This document shows positions 23,754 through 37,154 of a DNA stretch of 64,000 nt, one piece after another; the stretch's first letter is position 1; each line of letters starts with the position of its first letter. A program made the position numbers and the translations under genes. The notes below the pieces were generated by a model that had not been told where the DNA came from, searched no databases, and worked only from the letters and a program-made list of their open reading frames with translations. This DNA is from Klebsormidium nitens (Eukaryota > Streptophyta > Klebsormidiophyceae > Klebsormidiales > Klebsormidiaceae): the NCBI GenBank assembly GCA_000708835.1, contig DF237410.1, forward strand, positions 1 to 64,000, given 5' to 3'.

Positions 23754-25474
23754 CTATGCCTTGGAATCCTTGGCCTCCTTCTCCGCCTCTGCGGCGCGCT
23801 TCTTCCTCTTGCCCTCCAGCCGCACGTTGGTGCGCTCGATGCGCAGCTTGCCGTACGCGCGCGCCTCCTGCAGCTCCGCCGTCACCTTCACCAGCTCCAG
23901 CGGGGCAGCGCTGCGCACCGCCGGCAGCAGCGCGCCCGTCAGCTGCGTGGCCTGCGCCAGCTCCTCTGCACTCGAGTCGCCAGCCTGGAGAGGACACGCA
24001 CGCGCTCAGCACACACACATGGGCCCAGCAATGTACCAAGCCGATGAGAAGCACCACGAGCAACCCCGAACTCAGTGCAAACAGGAGCGGCTAGGCCCCA
24101 CACAATCCTGCCGGCCCCACTGGCACCAAGTGGCCTCCTGAGCCTCCATGATGAGGACCCAATTCTTAGGGGACGTCAATTTCCTGATGCCGGACCCGGT
24201 TTCTGGGCCTCTCTATCATCATGGTGCCTCCCTGATGTCCTCGCTCAGCCGCCAAGTGCCCGGTTGTTGCTAGGAGCGCCCCAACGCGAGGGGCCCAAAG
24301 CAGTGCCCCCTCCAGCTTAATGCCCCCTCTACTTCTGCCGCTGCAACCATTATCAGGCAAGCTGGCCATAGACAACAGGCCAGTGGCTGCCCCCCCCTCT
24401 GCTCTCCCCAGTTGGATCCAGTGGGCCAAAGCACTGGGCTTGGATAATCCAGCTATTACAGGCCATCCCGCATGACCGAGGAGCACTTGCAGCCCCCAAA
24501 CTGTCAAGCAGTGGTAATGAGTGCCACTGTGACAGCAGGCCGAGCTCTTTCGCACAACTCTCTCCGTGTCGCCTCCCTGTGTTGATATCACACTGCGTCG
24601 CTGTCCCCTTGCCTCTGCTCCTGCCTGGGCGCAGCACGCTGTGCACCTGGTTCGCTCACCTTTGGCTTCTTGGACCTGCGTGGGAACACAATCAGCTTCG
24701 ACTTGTACGCCTTGAGCCGCGCCACGTTCTCCTGCAGGCCCTCCAGGCTGCGGTTCTTGCGCCGGTGGTCCACAGCGATGCCGATGGTGGGGGCCAGCTT
24801 GGAGGGGATGCCCGCCTCCTGCCACACGACAGCGCGCACGCCAGTCACACACTGGAAGGGCCTGCTGCCCAACAGCAACAGTCAACAGCTGTCTGACGTC
24901 CGACTCATGCAACTTCAAGAGATAGAAACTATCCTGCCCGCAACCTCCCGCCCATGACGTCCGAAGAAGCAGAACGAGCGGTAACGGTAGTGGGAGAGGC
25001 AGAAAAGCCGTTCTGCTGAAGGGCAAGCACTGAGCTCCGAAGAGACAGACAAGCAGAACGATTGCTCCATGTGATCTGTGCCTACCTTGAGCTCCTCCAG
25101 GGTGAACCCGCGGCCTGCCCGCTGCTTGCTGTTGTACCTAACTGTTTGCGACCGCACAATTGGCCTCAAAGCACCAGCAGTTGGGCGGGGGAACACACGG
25201 ACGGCCTTAGCATCACGGGCTGCAGGGGGGACGCAGCAGCAGTCAGAGCTCTGCCAAACTTGACATTGAGATCCAGTAAGAAAAGTTTGCTGACAAATTA
25301 ACAGAACCAATGTAAACATGTGAGCACATCGAGGAGTCTCCAAACAGCCCCGACATCAACCCTACCTAGACGTCTTCTCTTCTTGCGGGCTGGCTGGTTG
25401 AACCATGTCTTGACGTAGGACTGCCAGTCCTTCTTGAAGTGCTGGTGGGGCACCTCATTGTTGTGCTTCACCAT
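23754..25474 (-). CDS. RPL13: 60S ribosomal protein L13 (eL13)
   Basis: Cytosolic large-subunit ribosomal protein. Four exons: 25474-25366, 25219-25086, 24818-24660 and 23984-23754, giving 210 aa, the usual plant length. It begins [17 protein letters not shown] and continues with [61 protein letters not shown], then [11 protein letters not shown] and [10 protein letters not shown]. The C-terminal exon holds the Lys/Glu-rich tail ending [10 protein letters not shown]. The start is fixed by the conserved MVKHNN N-terminus. All splice sites are GT-AG. The upstream region is shared with the uS9 gene on the opposite strand, which suggests co-regulation of two ribosomal protein genes. Confidence 0.97.
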
Positions 25475-26020
25475 CTTGCCAGGACCTGCGCTGCCCGGAG
25501 CAGGACGGGAACAGCAGTCAGAAAGGGTAACGCCGACCAGAAAGCTCAAAACAAAAAGAATCAAGCTGCCAAAACGAACTGAAGGACTACTTGCACCAAA
25601 TTGCAAGCGCTCCTCGCTGCCGCCATATATTCATCACAGCTGTGCCTCAGTGAACCCAATGCAGGCTGGGGGCATGTAAAGATGGACCACGACGCCAATC
25701 GTCCTGACGTTATCACATCGCACATGGCGTACCTGCGTCACACGCCCAGCGCTGCAAGCTTGGAAAGAGGACGAGTGTGGTGGCCTCCCTTCCTGTTTGA
25801 AGCAAGTGAAAGGTCGCCGGAATTAAGGTCGTCCTCGTAGGTCTTCTTGTCAAGTCACAGTCGTGTAAACAGGCTTCATTGAATGAGCATGTTGAAAGTC
25901 GAAGAGGAACTTCGATGATGTTCGGCGACAGCCACAGGGCGATAAGAGACATCGAGCAGCGCTGTGTTCCTCCTCTTTCGTCTTCTACGACTCGCGCAGG
26001 GGGTCACGTGCGCCGTCGCC
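25475..26020. promoter_or_regulatory. Shared divergent promoter of eL13 and uS9
   Basis: 546 bp separate two ribosomal protein start codons on opposite strands. On the uS9 side there is a pyrimidine-rich tract (25966-25986, TTCCTCCTCTTTCGTCTTCT), typical of 5' ends of ribosomal protein transcripts, and a G-box CACGTG at 26005-26010, only 11 bases from the ATG. A telo-box (AAACCCTAA) was looked for and not seen. The transcription start sites are not determined. Confidence 0.6.
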
Positions 26021-27780
<1,760 letters not shown>

Positions 27781-28532
27781 GCGAACAGACTGCATATCTT
27801 GCAAGGACCGTGCAACAGTTCCAGCTCGGAGTTGCAATGAAGTGCACATGGTTTGTTTCGTCTTGGATTTGAGAGATGGTCGATGGTGTGTCCTGTCATG
27901 TTGCAGCAGGCATAGAGGCTTGCAGACGCGCACAATGTGACAAGCATGTGGATAGATCCGGGTAATAATTTGGGACATGCATGCGCTGCCCCCGAATGCC
28001 GTTGCTAGGTTAGTAGTTATCAAAGCCACACATCGATATAACACATATATGTGACATGATGGTCATTTCAATCTCTGTGCCCGGGCGAAATGTATCATGT
28101 ATGCACAAGCTGGATGTTGCCCGCGTAGGTCACATCTTGGTCATTCTGGCAATTTTGCGCCCTGCCAAATATAATCACATGATGCATGGTGGCTGATAAC
28201 GTAGATGACTGTCGATTCATCCTCACCCGGACTACATTTGTCGCAGTCAAAGGGAATCAATCAAATACAAAGTTGTTGTCGCTAATTGAATACATTAGTA
28301 TGTACACCATCGTCAAGCCGAGTTCTCCACCTTGACAAGCAAACTGGGGACTATAATATGCTTCGCACATGCTTCGGAAGAGCCGCAAGATTCTTACTCA
28401 TGCTCCTTTTACGAGCCTCCCTACCAGCTCGGACCAAATCCTTTCCTGAAATCTGCAATGTGTTGATTCCCTACCATGGTCGCGAACCTCCTCTTCCGAA
28501 TTGGCGGTGCGGCATGACCGTGGCACGCGCGA
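27781..28532. other. Convergent intergenic region, uS9 / MBL-like
   Basis: 750 bp between two 3' ends, AT-richer than the flanking exons. It should contain both 3' UTRs and polyadenylation sites. No canonical AATAAA stands out in a sure position. No gene is recognised. Confidence 0.4.
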
Positions 28533-31140
28533 TCACTGTGTTGGAGGCACCGCCAGCGGCTGCCCCGGCTGTGGCGTCAACACTGTGAACTCCGGACTCG
28601 CAATTTTCTGCAGAGCGTGTCCAAACAGCCGTTTCTACAAGCTGAGCACGAAATTCTCAGCCAAGATGTTGTCGAGTCCCAGGCCAAATGCAACAGAAAG
28701 CGCAGGCTCGAGCATGCCACCTCGACTTGGACTCCCTGTCGATGCGGCGCAGTGTGAGCGTGGCCGGACGTAGGCAAGACACGTCGATGACAGCGCAGCG
28801 ACTGCTCTGCGCCCCCGCGCTTGCCGTCGTCCTGCAGCGGGGGTGTCCCGCGAGGGCGCCTCACCTGGAAGGCCTCGGGGCCGCTGCCCGTCTTCACGAT
28901 GGCACTCAGGAGCCCCGTCGCCTCCAGGTCCCCGTTGAGCATGGGCACGATGTACCTGAAGCAACGCGCGCCAGTCAGTGGCTGCACCAACAGGGGCGCA
29001 CACCAGCAGGAGTGCCAAGGCTGCGCCACAACCTGCGGCTCACACTAGCTGCTGCAATTGACAAGTGGAGGGACATTTCTTGCTGAGAAGGAATCGGGGA
29101 TGCGCCCCGCGACCAGCGATTGAACCCCCTTCTCCGTTGACCTGCGATCGTGATGCGGGTGGGGGCACTCACGTGGCCTTGAGCTGGCGCGCCAACTCCA
29201 CGGCGCGCTCCTCGCCCGCCACCAGGCTGTAGCCCAAGATGTTCTGGGACACCGACGGTGTGATCACGCAGTCCACCTGCAGGGGGGGCCACGGAACAGC
29301 GTCAGAGCGCCACCCAGCGACGGCCATTCCGCCGCACAGATGCACGCAGTCCTTCTTGGATTCAATCGCTTGACAGCCCTACTGGATACAACCACTTGAC
29401 ATTCGATGCATATCCACAACTGGTGTGGCAAAGAAGCAGGAAGGGGAAGACTTGTATGAGCATACCTGCTCGTCTTTGCTGATGTCGTCAAACTTGCAGT
29501 GTGGTTCGTAGTAAAGAGAGAAGTCGGGCCCTTTGGTGGAGACGACGTAGCCGTTCTCGCGCGCCTGCCAGGGGGGCCCCACGCGGTCCCCCGGGGTGGC
29601 GCGCACCGTGATGGACGACCCATCCGCGCCTGAGACAGACGTCGTCTGATCGTGCGCGAGCACAACCAGCTGCAATCTCAGAATAAGGGGGGCAGGGTTA
29701 GCAAGAAGTGTACTGAAAGGCGTACTCCAAACATGCGGCAGCGGGGCAGGAGCAGCATGGAGCAGGCCCCAACAGCAAGCGCACCCCCACCCGGCCATTG
29801 CTCACTACCAGCAAGGGAGGGCACCAGCCCCGTGGGGAGGGGGTGAGGGCAGTGAGCAAGCAACCCTTGTATAGACAGGCACCAGCATGGGTGAGGCAGG
29901 GAGCACGCATCCAGGGGCGCCCCGCTCAGGCCTGCCCTGCATCCACGCGGCAGGACTGCAAAGACGCCCACAATTGTGGCCTGGAAACTCGACTCCTGCC
30001 CATCTCACGTTTTTGAAGAGGGGCTCCAGCTTGCTTTGTGCGCTGGGGGGTGCAATGACAAGCAGGGTGGGGCGCGCGCGGGCAACCTCGCGTAGCGTCT
30101 TCATGTGGCAGTGGTCCTCCAGGGACTGCGTGATGAGCACCGCGTCCAGGGGGGGCAGCCCCGCCACCTGCAGACACCCAGGGGGGAAAAGCAGGGTCAT
30201 GCAACAAAGGGACCAAGCGGGCCTGCAATCGTGTCTGCGGGCCACTTTGCAATACTTCCCAGAAAGTACCCACCCTTGAAAACAGCGCAAACTACCACTT
30301 CTCATGCCGCATTGAATTGCTGTTGAGGCCATCGGTGACAACCACTTCCTTGAAGACTTGCTGCCAGCCAAACTCTGATGCCCTCCCCTGCCCCCTCGTT
30401 CTGCCTGCCCTGCCCACTGAGCTGGTGCTAGCAATCACTGCAGGCCCATACTGTGATCCCCACAACCGGCTGGCGCTGGCTGCTCACTGTGAGGTCTTTG
30501 GTGGCGCGCTTCTTGGCAGAGTAGAAGAGCGGGATGTTGAAGTCCAGCTCCGCCAGCAGCCAGGGGTCGACCAGCAGCCGCACGCCCGCCACCTCCCAGA
30601 TCCACCCGTTGTTCTCCAGCCACGTCAGCTGGGCCAGCCCCGCGGGCACCGCCTTCGCAGGCGCAGCCGACTCAACAGCATGCGCAGGCAAAGCAGCAGG
30701 CCTCTGCCTGCAAAGGGAGCAGACAGCGTGGGCCGTGTCACTGCCAACCAGGGCAGCGCAGCAAGCCAAGTGCGGGAACAACTGCTCAGCATTCAAAAGT
30801 TGGAGGGGAACCTGCAGGGGCAGTGCTAGGAACAGAAGCCAGCGACTTTCCCAGTCACTGTGCTGATGAAGCAGAATGGCCCTCACCTGTCCCCCAGCAT
30901 TGCACCTGGTGGGCTGGTCTTGGCTGTGCCTCCAAGCACCCCACCTGCTACCCTCAACAGGCTGCTCATGCGGAGGGTGGGTGACTCAAGGCCCCAGCTG
31001 GCTCGCGGGTGCGCCGCCGCAGGATCCAAGACGGCCTGCAAGCGGTGGTGGTCAGAGCGGGGCCTCTCAGATGTTGCTGTTGATGCGCCCAGACCGCTCG
31101 TGATGCGGGCATGCAGCAATGCTGTGGCGGCATTGGCCAT
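28533..31140 (-). CDS. Metallo-beta-lactamase-fold protein, plant/cyanobacterial UlaG-like family
   Basis: Seven exons keep phase: 31140-30952, 30703-30488, 30167-30009, 29669-29466, 29276-29173, 28955-28865 and 28634-28533, giving 354 aa. The N-terminus (MANAATALLHARITSGLG) is rich in Ala, Ser and Arg and fits a plastid transit peptide. The body matches the plant family annotated as metallo-beta-lactamase family protein: LTWLENNGWIWEVAGVRLLV, DPWLLAELDF, DAVLITQSLEDHCHMKTL, APPSAQSKLEPLF, PWQARENGYVV, LYYEPHCKFDD, VDCVITPSVSQNILG, PMLNGDLEATGLL and a final VLTPQPGQPLAV. Where classical members have HxHxDH this protein has QSLEDH, so the standard metal site is not conserved. Function is unknown. 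The exon 1 donor (AGG/GTAGCA) and exon 2 acceptor are the least sure joins. Confidence 0.85.
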
Positions 31141-32401
31141 GGCAGGCGGCGTCCACCTTGGAACTCCGCAACACGAGCTTCAGCCTTAATAGTAGGTACC
31201 CTGGGCCTAGGGGTCGGACAGTTGATCAGAGCACAGGGATGCAGCTCTAGCCTCTAGTAGGCTAGTAGGTAGTAGAGGTACATAGTAGCTTCCTCTTTGG
31301 CAGAGCAGCTTGAAGTTGCGGTGAGCGTGGACTCGGGCTGAGGAGGCTTGCTTGTGGTAACGTGGTATCTCGAAGACCGTCGATCGAACATTCTTCACAA
31401 ATCCGACGACTAAGCTGCAAGACTAGACGATCGCGCGAGCTCCATTTGTGTGCCGGTTTGCCAAGCATCAATTGGCAAGAGGCCGGCCTCGATACCGTAG
31501 TGAAGTTGACTGCATGAAAGTGTAGAAAGTTGTGCACGGCGGTGTCTTGCCCCTAACTTTTAAAGAATAGGGCTGCAGGGGCTGTGTGTGTGGCGTCTTC
31601 CAGGGCTGTCTTACTATTAGCGTTCGTTGCAGCGCCACTCGCAGAATCTGATCAAATTCGCATCAATGGAGGCCGCCTACATGACGACAGCGTGCGTGCC
31701 CCTGTGTGTGCCCCAGATTACTCTTAGAGGTGCTCAGCAGTCTCGCGGTCCAGCTGGAAGGACGTGGTACCTGTTGTTTGCGCTAGGGCAGCCATCGCAA
31801 GTGGCACGCCAGAAGAATCACGGCGGCCAGCATTGCTGTTCTCAAGGACGAACAGCAGCTCGTTCAGAGGCGGTTGTTGCTGCCAGTTTTGCGCCGCAAT
31901 CAAGGCCTGAGACCGCTTATTCGACACAAGGAGAATGCCGTCTTTGGAGACAGCTGGTGGTGCTGCAGGACAGGAGTACCAGAGGTGAACATTGTGGGTG
32001 GCCGGGCACACGAAGTGCCCACACCATTCGGGAAAGTGTTTTTCAAGCAATGGGCAACACGCAAGATGGTGGGGACCTCACAGACCTGCTGACCCCGCGA
32101 AGGCTGCCAGGAGGCGAGGCGGCACAGGGAGACGAGAGAGGCAGAAAGTCAGAGAGAGCGTGTAAGCGGTGCCAAGGTAGGGCTGCCAAGAGCTGCCCAA
32201 TTGTCCGCACTGCTTGCCCAGTCTCATAGAAAGGGTGCCCATTGTTGCACGCACTTGCTGAAGGCCACCGCTTGCTGTGTTGTCAGCCACTGCTTGCTGT
32301 CCCTGGTTGATTGTTGACATTCTGCCCGCTCCAGATTGCTGAGGTATGGCTGGCACTTTCTTTCTGGCGTGGCCTACAACCATTCCTCCTGCATCGCACA
32401 G
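31141..32401. promoter_or_regulatory. Divergent region and unresolved 5' exon(s) of the TIGR02450 gene
   Basis: This lies upstream of both the MBL-like gene and the TIGR02450 gene. A plus-strand frame starting at ATG 31672 (MEAAYMTTACVPLC...) or a neighbouring frame with a Ser/Arg-rich, transit-like composition could be the first exon of the latter. No join with the required phase (one base left over before 32402) is convincing. About 31.18-31.28 kb is rich in CTAG-containing short repeats (CCTAGGGG, GCCTCTAGTAGGCTAGTAGG). Confidence 0.35.
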
Positions 32402-33870
32402 GAACGCACCTGATCACCTGCGCAAAGTGTAACGGCAGGGGCAGGCTGTCCCCCCGGGGGGGCTATCACAAAAAGAACCCAGTGTCCATGGAGAAGATCG
32501 AAGGTGAGACGAGTGTTGGGTATGCTGGACCGATGACGTTTTCTTATGTAAGGAGGACCTGTGAAGCTATTTTCAAATTATGATTGTTTCAGTTTCCTCC
32601 TGCAATTGGGCTCACTTTGAACTCCGCTTAGTCTCCTGGCCGGCACCCTTGGCGCGCTTGATTCCGAGTGCCAGGGCAATGAACGAACCCCAATTTCAGC
32701 TCAGTCCTTCATTTGGACCCCAGTCCGGCCTCTATGCTTCAGTTGGACCCTAATCGCACCTGACCAAGCTGTGGCCTCTTAGCGAAGCGAGGGCAGGAGG
32801 GGACAGCGTAACACAAACAAATTAACGATGGCAGCACTGTGTCCAAGGGCCACTACCCGTTCGCTCAGATGAACAGTGGGTGGGCTGTGGTATGATACTT
32901 GAGTGGTCGTCATCACGCGAGTGCCTCGCTGGCTCTCGCAGCGGCCCTGCTCAACGCTGGAAGAATAACAGGCTGTGACGGTTTTAATTGTCTGCTTATG
33001 ATACGGACGTCAGGATGCCAGATCGGTGGAACCCATGCCTGGAGCTTGGCTGCCAGTTGGTCTCAGTGCGTGCCGCGTGGCTGTCCTGCTTCAGGGTCGC
33101 AGTGGACCGCCATGGAGCGCACCCTGGGCTGGCGCCACTTCCGTGTGGCGGGCAAGCGGCGCGGCCCGGAGGCAGCGGCAGCGGGCGGGAGCGCGGCGTG
33201 GCTGGTAGAGATGGTGGCCACGTGCGACCCCTCCGCGCGGCTCTGGATCAATGCGCAGGTACGCTGCGGGATGGCTGGGCCGCAGGGACCTGAGGGGGAG
33301 GCACCCATTGCAAGGCTGCCTGTCTCCTGCTAGTCGACTTGTCAAAATGTCAGGCCTACTGCCGTTTCCCTTTTGCATAACGGCGTGGCCTGGGTTCTTG
33401 CGCAGTCCTGGCCGGCTTGCGCTTGCTCTTCTTTGCTGGTTAGAAGGCTGCCTGAATCTTGCAGAGCTCGCAACCAACGTTCAAGTATCGACTGTCATCA
33501 TGTAAGCATTTCGGCTCTCCGCCCATGCAGCGCCAGGCTCGTTGGTTGCAAAAAAATCCAATGCTTGACCCCGACTGCCTCGAGGCTCTCTTTGATGAAG
33601 CCATGATTGTGGTTGCAGAATTTGAGGGACCGGGAACACTGGAGCATGGGCTGGCTGCAGAAAGCAGAGCTGGCCGCAAGAACGGATGAAGACTCGGAAG
33701 CAGGGAAAGTTTGTAAAGCATGCCACGGAAGTAAAAGTGTGGCATGCCCGGCCTGTATAGCTTCTCGGAAGAAACTCGAACGGAAAGAGAAAGCATCAAA
33801 TACTAGGAACACCGACCTGCTTATTGGACGTGAAACGAAACTCGATACATCTAAAGCGCACGAAACGTGA
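32402..33870 (+). CDS. TIGR02450 (Trp-rich) domain protein with split CXXCXGXG zinc fingers; 5' end unresolved
   Basis: Three exons are firm: 32402-32503, 33095-33258 and 33619-33870. The first carries CAKCNGRGRL, a DnaJ-type CXXCXGXG motif. The second and third carry the tryptophan-rich domain: SQWTAMERTLGWRHFRVAGK, WLVEMVATCDP, ARLWINAQNLRDREHWSMGW, matching the 'KWTAv.P...eKHF ... W+eLkD...W..GW' pattern of TIGR02450. Then CKACHGSKSVACPAC gives two more CXXC pairs, and a Lys/Glu/Thr-rich tail ends at 33870. The family occurs in phototrophs and its role is unknown. The CXXC pairs suggest zinc binding; a plastid role is plausible but not shown. The N-terminal exon(s), which must end in phase 1, were not placed. 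Confidence 0.75.
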
Positions 33871-34918
33871 GCTTTTATGCTTGGAGTTGTATGCATAGCT
33901 GGTTACTGGTTAATGGTTTTATACTGAAGCTTGCTGCAGTGCACATGTAGGAAGAGCTGCAAACGAATATTTACAGATTCGCATCCTGAAAGATCAGTAC
34001 GTATTGCGTTCTCGCGTTTAAGAATCTTTTACGCGCGCAATCCACATGTAAACTCAGTGTACCGGTACATCCGGAGCGTGCGGCAGCTTATGGTAGTGCT
34101 GCCGCCAAGCTATGTTCGTAAGTTCAGGTTGCACATTGATCTAGCGGTATATAAATCGACACGGGTAATTCTCGCATCCTCAAACTTGCAACCGAAAAGT
34201 TCGTGCTTGTAGAAAAACTGGCCTTTGGAGCAAGCTGGCACATGCACGAGCGCCCAAGATGCACATGAACGACGACACCACGTATTGAAGCGACAATTCG
34301 AAGACAAGCATGATGGCCAACATTTCAAGCTCACCAGGGGTGGCATTGCCTTGAATGGCCGGCCTAGATATATGTGGCAGCCCGAGCAGCTAAAGCATTG
34401 CATGCATGAGCAATAGACTCAGCGATGTACCTTTCTCGTTGCAAAAGCAGTGGACAGCCTTTTCCAGGTAGCAGCACCAGCCAAGCCAAATGCTTGTGAA
34501 AATGTTATCTACATCAGCATCAGCAGCCTTGTAGCCTTGCCGTGACTGGGGCCCACTGCCGCCATAGCGATGGATATGAACGGTGAAGGCGCAGATCGCT
34601 TGGTTGATGTAGTTTTCAACCGGATTACACAAAGTCGAGCAGCACTCATACCAACTCAGCGCAGCGACCCGTACACCACATTCGAGGGCTGCTGCTCCTC
34701 ATATGACTCATCAAAGACATCAAAGAAGGTCGACAATCTCCCTCCTCGCCAAAACGACCAACCAAACGAAAACTCGAGCCAAGAAACCGCAGGCATGTCT
34801 CGTGGCCAGGGCACCGAGGTTACCGTTCTGCCACCCGCGCCTTCGAACTTGCTTCCACGAATGCCTGCACCAGGAGGCAAACACGTAAGTCAGGCTGCAG
34901 TCGACGAATGGGTGTCGC
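33871..34918. other. Convergent intergenic region, TIGR02450 / MIC19-like
   Basis: 1 kb between 3' ends. A 165-codon plus-strand frame (34570-35067) overlaps the last MIC19-like exon antisense and shows no domain. The part to about 34.55 kb is AT-rich and without any recognised feature. An extra downstream exon of the MIC19-like gene could lie here if the donor CAG/GTGGGG near 35040 is used. Confidence 0.35.
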
Positions 34919-36803
34919 TCACAGAGGGAGCCTCCCGGGAGAGAAAGGCCCGGCCAACAGATGCTGCAGAGACCTGGCAGGGGGGCCTGCAACCGCGATC
35001 TCGAAAAGCTGCTGCAGCGTGGCAGGTCGGGCCCCCACCTGCTGCGCTTCGCGGGAGCACTGGGTGAAGGCCCGCACGACATCGGCACACTGGAGGGGGT
35101 CCTGCACGCACGCGGGGCGCTCGCAGAGTCAGGGCGACCGGGGCCAGGGCAGTGCAGCAGCGGGAGAAGAGGCAAGGGGCAAGCCACGAGAATGGGCCTA
35201 CACAAGGGCGAGCCTGCCAGTCAGGTGCTCTTATGAAAAGGTGCATGCCTGGAAGCGTCCCTAGCAGGGGCAGCACGGCAGGGACGGGCCACCCTAGGGG
35301 CGCAGGAGCTGCAGGCGAACAGCACGCACCTGCTGGTGAACGGAGTAGCAGCGCAGGCAGGCGTCACGGTGGGCAGCGCATGGAGGCGGCCGCGAGGGCG
35401 CCCTGCAAGCACAGCCAGGCAACAAGGTCGGCGGCGCCGCTGGAACGTACACGGAGTCGACTAGAATGACCAGAGCCAATCGGCAACCGCATGACTGCCG
35501 CTTGAGGTGGCCCGTTCCAGGTGAGAGGTGAGTACTTCTTAGCCACGAGACGCTTCAACTGAGAGACCACTAGACAAGCAGCGAGTTAGGGGGAACTAAT
35601 GTGGACGCCAAATTGACGCAGAAGAGGTCACGTCAACAATTCTGATGCCATCGATTCCTTGGTGAGCATGCTCAGACATCCAAATCCAGGTTGGTGAACC
35701 TGGCTACCACCTGATTGAGAAGGGCCAACACGTCAGCAGGGCTACCCCAGAGTAAAGGGCTAGAGTCGCGCCACCCAGCGTGCCAGCCACAGCACCCTTG
35801 ACATGGTGAGACCCAGGCGCGCCGCCTCGCGCGCGGCCTGCCATCTCACCTGTACTCTTGGTCGTGCAGGCGGTGCGCCAGCACGCGCACCTGGCTCAGC
35901 TCCTCCTCCTCGCGCTTCAGCAGCAGCGCACCCACGTGCTCCTGCACGCACGCCGCCAAGGGAGGCACGCTCAGGAGGGGTGCTCACCAGGGGGACACGG
36001 ACATGCGCCAAAGAAGATACGCGAGGCCCACATGCTGCGTAATCTCAACCCCCAAAATATGGGCAGCCGACAGAGGTCCCCCCTGGAGGCTGTGGTCAGT
36101 GTCCTTGTTGCATCATCTTTGTCCCTTCAGTCCTGACAAATCGCCCCGGGGCTACGCTGCGCAAAATCCTCACGCTCTCTGCCAGTGCCCTCTTGATGGG
36201 CGCCAGGTCCGCGGGCAGCGGCTCCTCTGCTGCTTCATGCCGCCCCGCCCCTCCGCCCGGCCTTGCAAAGTGCAAAAATCCTGGAATGCCTGGGGGCATG
36301 CTGCCGGGCATGCCCCGGGGGTGGCCAGGCGGGGATGGCCTAGCTTGATTCCAGTGCGTGAGCGCACTGGTGCCGCCGCCGCTGGGGCCGGCGGAGTCTG
36401 TTGGTGGGGCCCGCTGTGCTGCGGCCTGGTCTGCCTCCTGGCGCTGCTGGCGCTCGTACTGGCGGCGACGCTCCTCCACGCGCTCACGCCCGGCAGGGGT
36501 GTCCCGCGCTAACTTCTCAAGCAGAGTGGTCGAGAACTAAGGAGAAGGGGCGGGGAGGCACTCAGAATACGTCATCAAGTTTAGCAAATAGATGCACACC
36601 AGTCCTTCAGAAGCACCTAACCACCAAGATCAAGAGGAATTGGGAATCACGCAGAGGAGCTGTTGATTGATACATAGCTGCCAATAGCGAACAGCAAACG
36701 GAAAATCAACCACGAGTAAGTAAGCGATGTGTATGACTTCATGTTTCCAACGTTGTGATTGAATGCTCACCACAACATTGAACTTGGTTTCAGTTTCCGC
36801 CAT
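34919..36803 (-). CDS. MIC19/CHCHD3-like twin-CX9C protein (MICOS subunit candidate)
   Basis: Five exons keep phase: 36803-36771, 36536-36174, 35941-35850, 35402-35330 and 35101-34919, giving 247 aa. After MAETETKFNVV comes a charged, coiled-coil-like stretch (ERVEERRRQYERQQRQEADQ), a Pro/Gly-rich spacer, a second helical part (REEEELSQVRVLAHRLHDQE), then a CHCH domain. The domain's first CX9C is PPCAAHRDACLRCY and, after an intron, its second is LQCADVVRAFTQC. The layout of long helical region plus C-terminal CHCH domain with CYxxN/H-type spacing is that of MIC19, which with MIC60 shapes cristae junctions on the intermembrane side of the inner mitochondrial membrane and is oxidatively folded by MIA40. 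A different CHCH protein cannot be excluded. The 40 residues after the last Cys are unusual and the 3' end may be mis-spliced in this model. Confidence 0.72.
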
Positions 36804-37154
36804 GGAAACGGGAAAAGACCGCAGCGCAACCACGGAGGTTGATCACATTCACAGATGTTGTCAAGAGCGTGAAAGAACTTTTTGACCGGACCAACTCTTG
36901 GAGAAGCGAGCGCCTGAGTTCGTAGCAGTTCGAATATCTTAGCAGCGGTGAAAGTGAAAGACATTCAATTTCAATGCTTTCTGCTGGCAGATCTCCTCAA
37001 TTGTACAAGGGGCTACTAGGCTGCGCCGTATGTGCGAGCGCGACCGGAGGTGTCCCGACTGCCGACTAACCGGGGGGCGTATGTCGCGCCGTCGTGAGGG
37101 AGAACGGCAGAACAGGGCTGCCGTCTCTGGAGTCTCTAGGACTGTTGTCACCCC
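36804..37154. other. Upstream region of MIC19-like gene up to gap
   Basis: About 350 bp between the MIC19-like start and an assembly gap. No motif is assigned. It should contain the promoter of the MIC19-like gene, and the 3' flank of SOUL lies beyond the gap. Confidence 0.4.

Noticed and set aside
34570-35067. 165-codon plus-strand frame
   Set aside because: Overlaps the last MIC19-like exon antisense, where the twin-CX9C evidence supports the minus strand.
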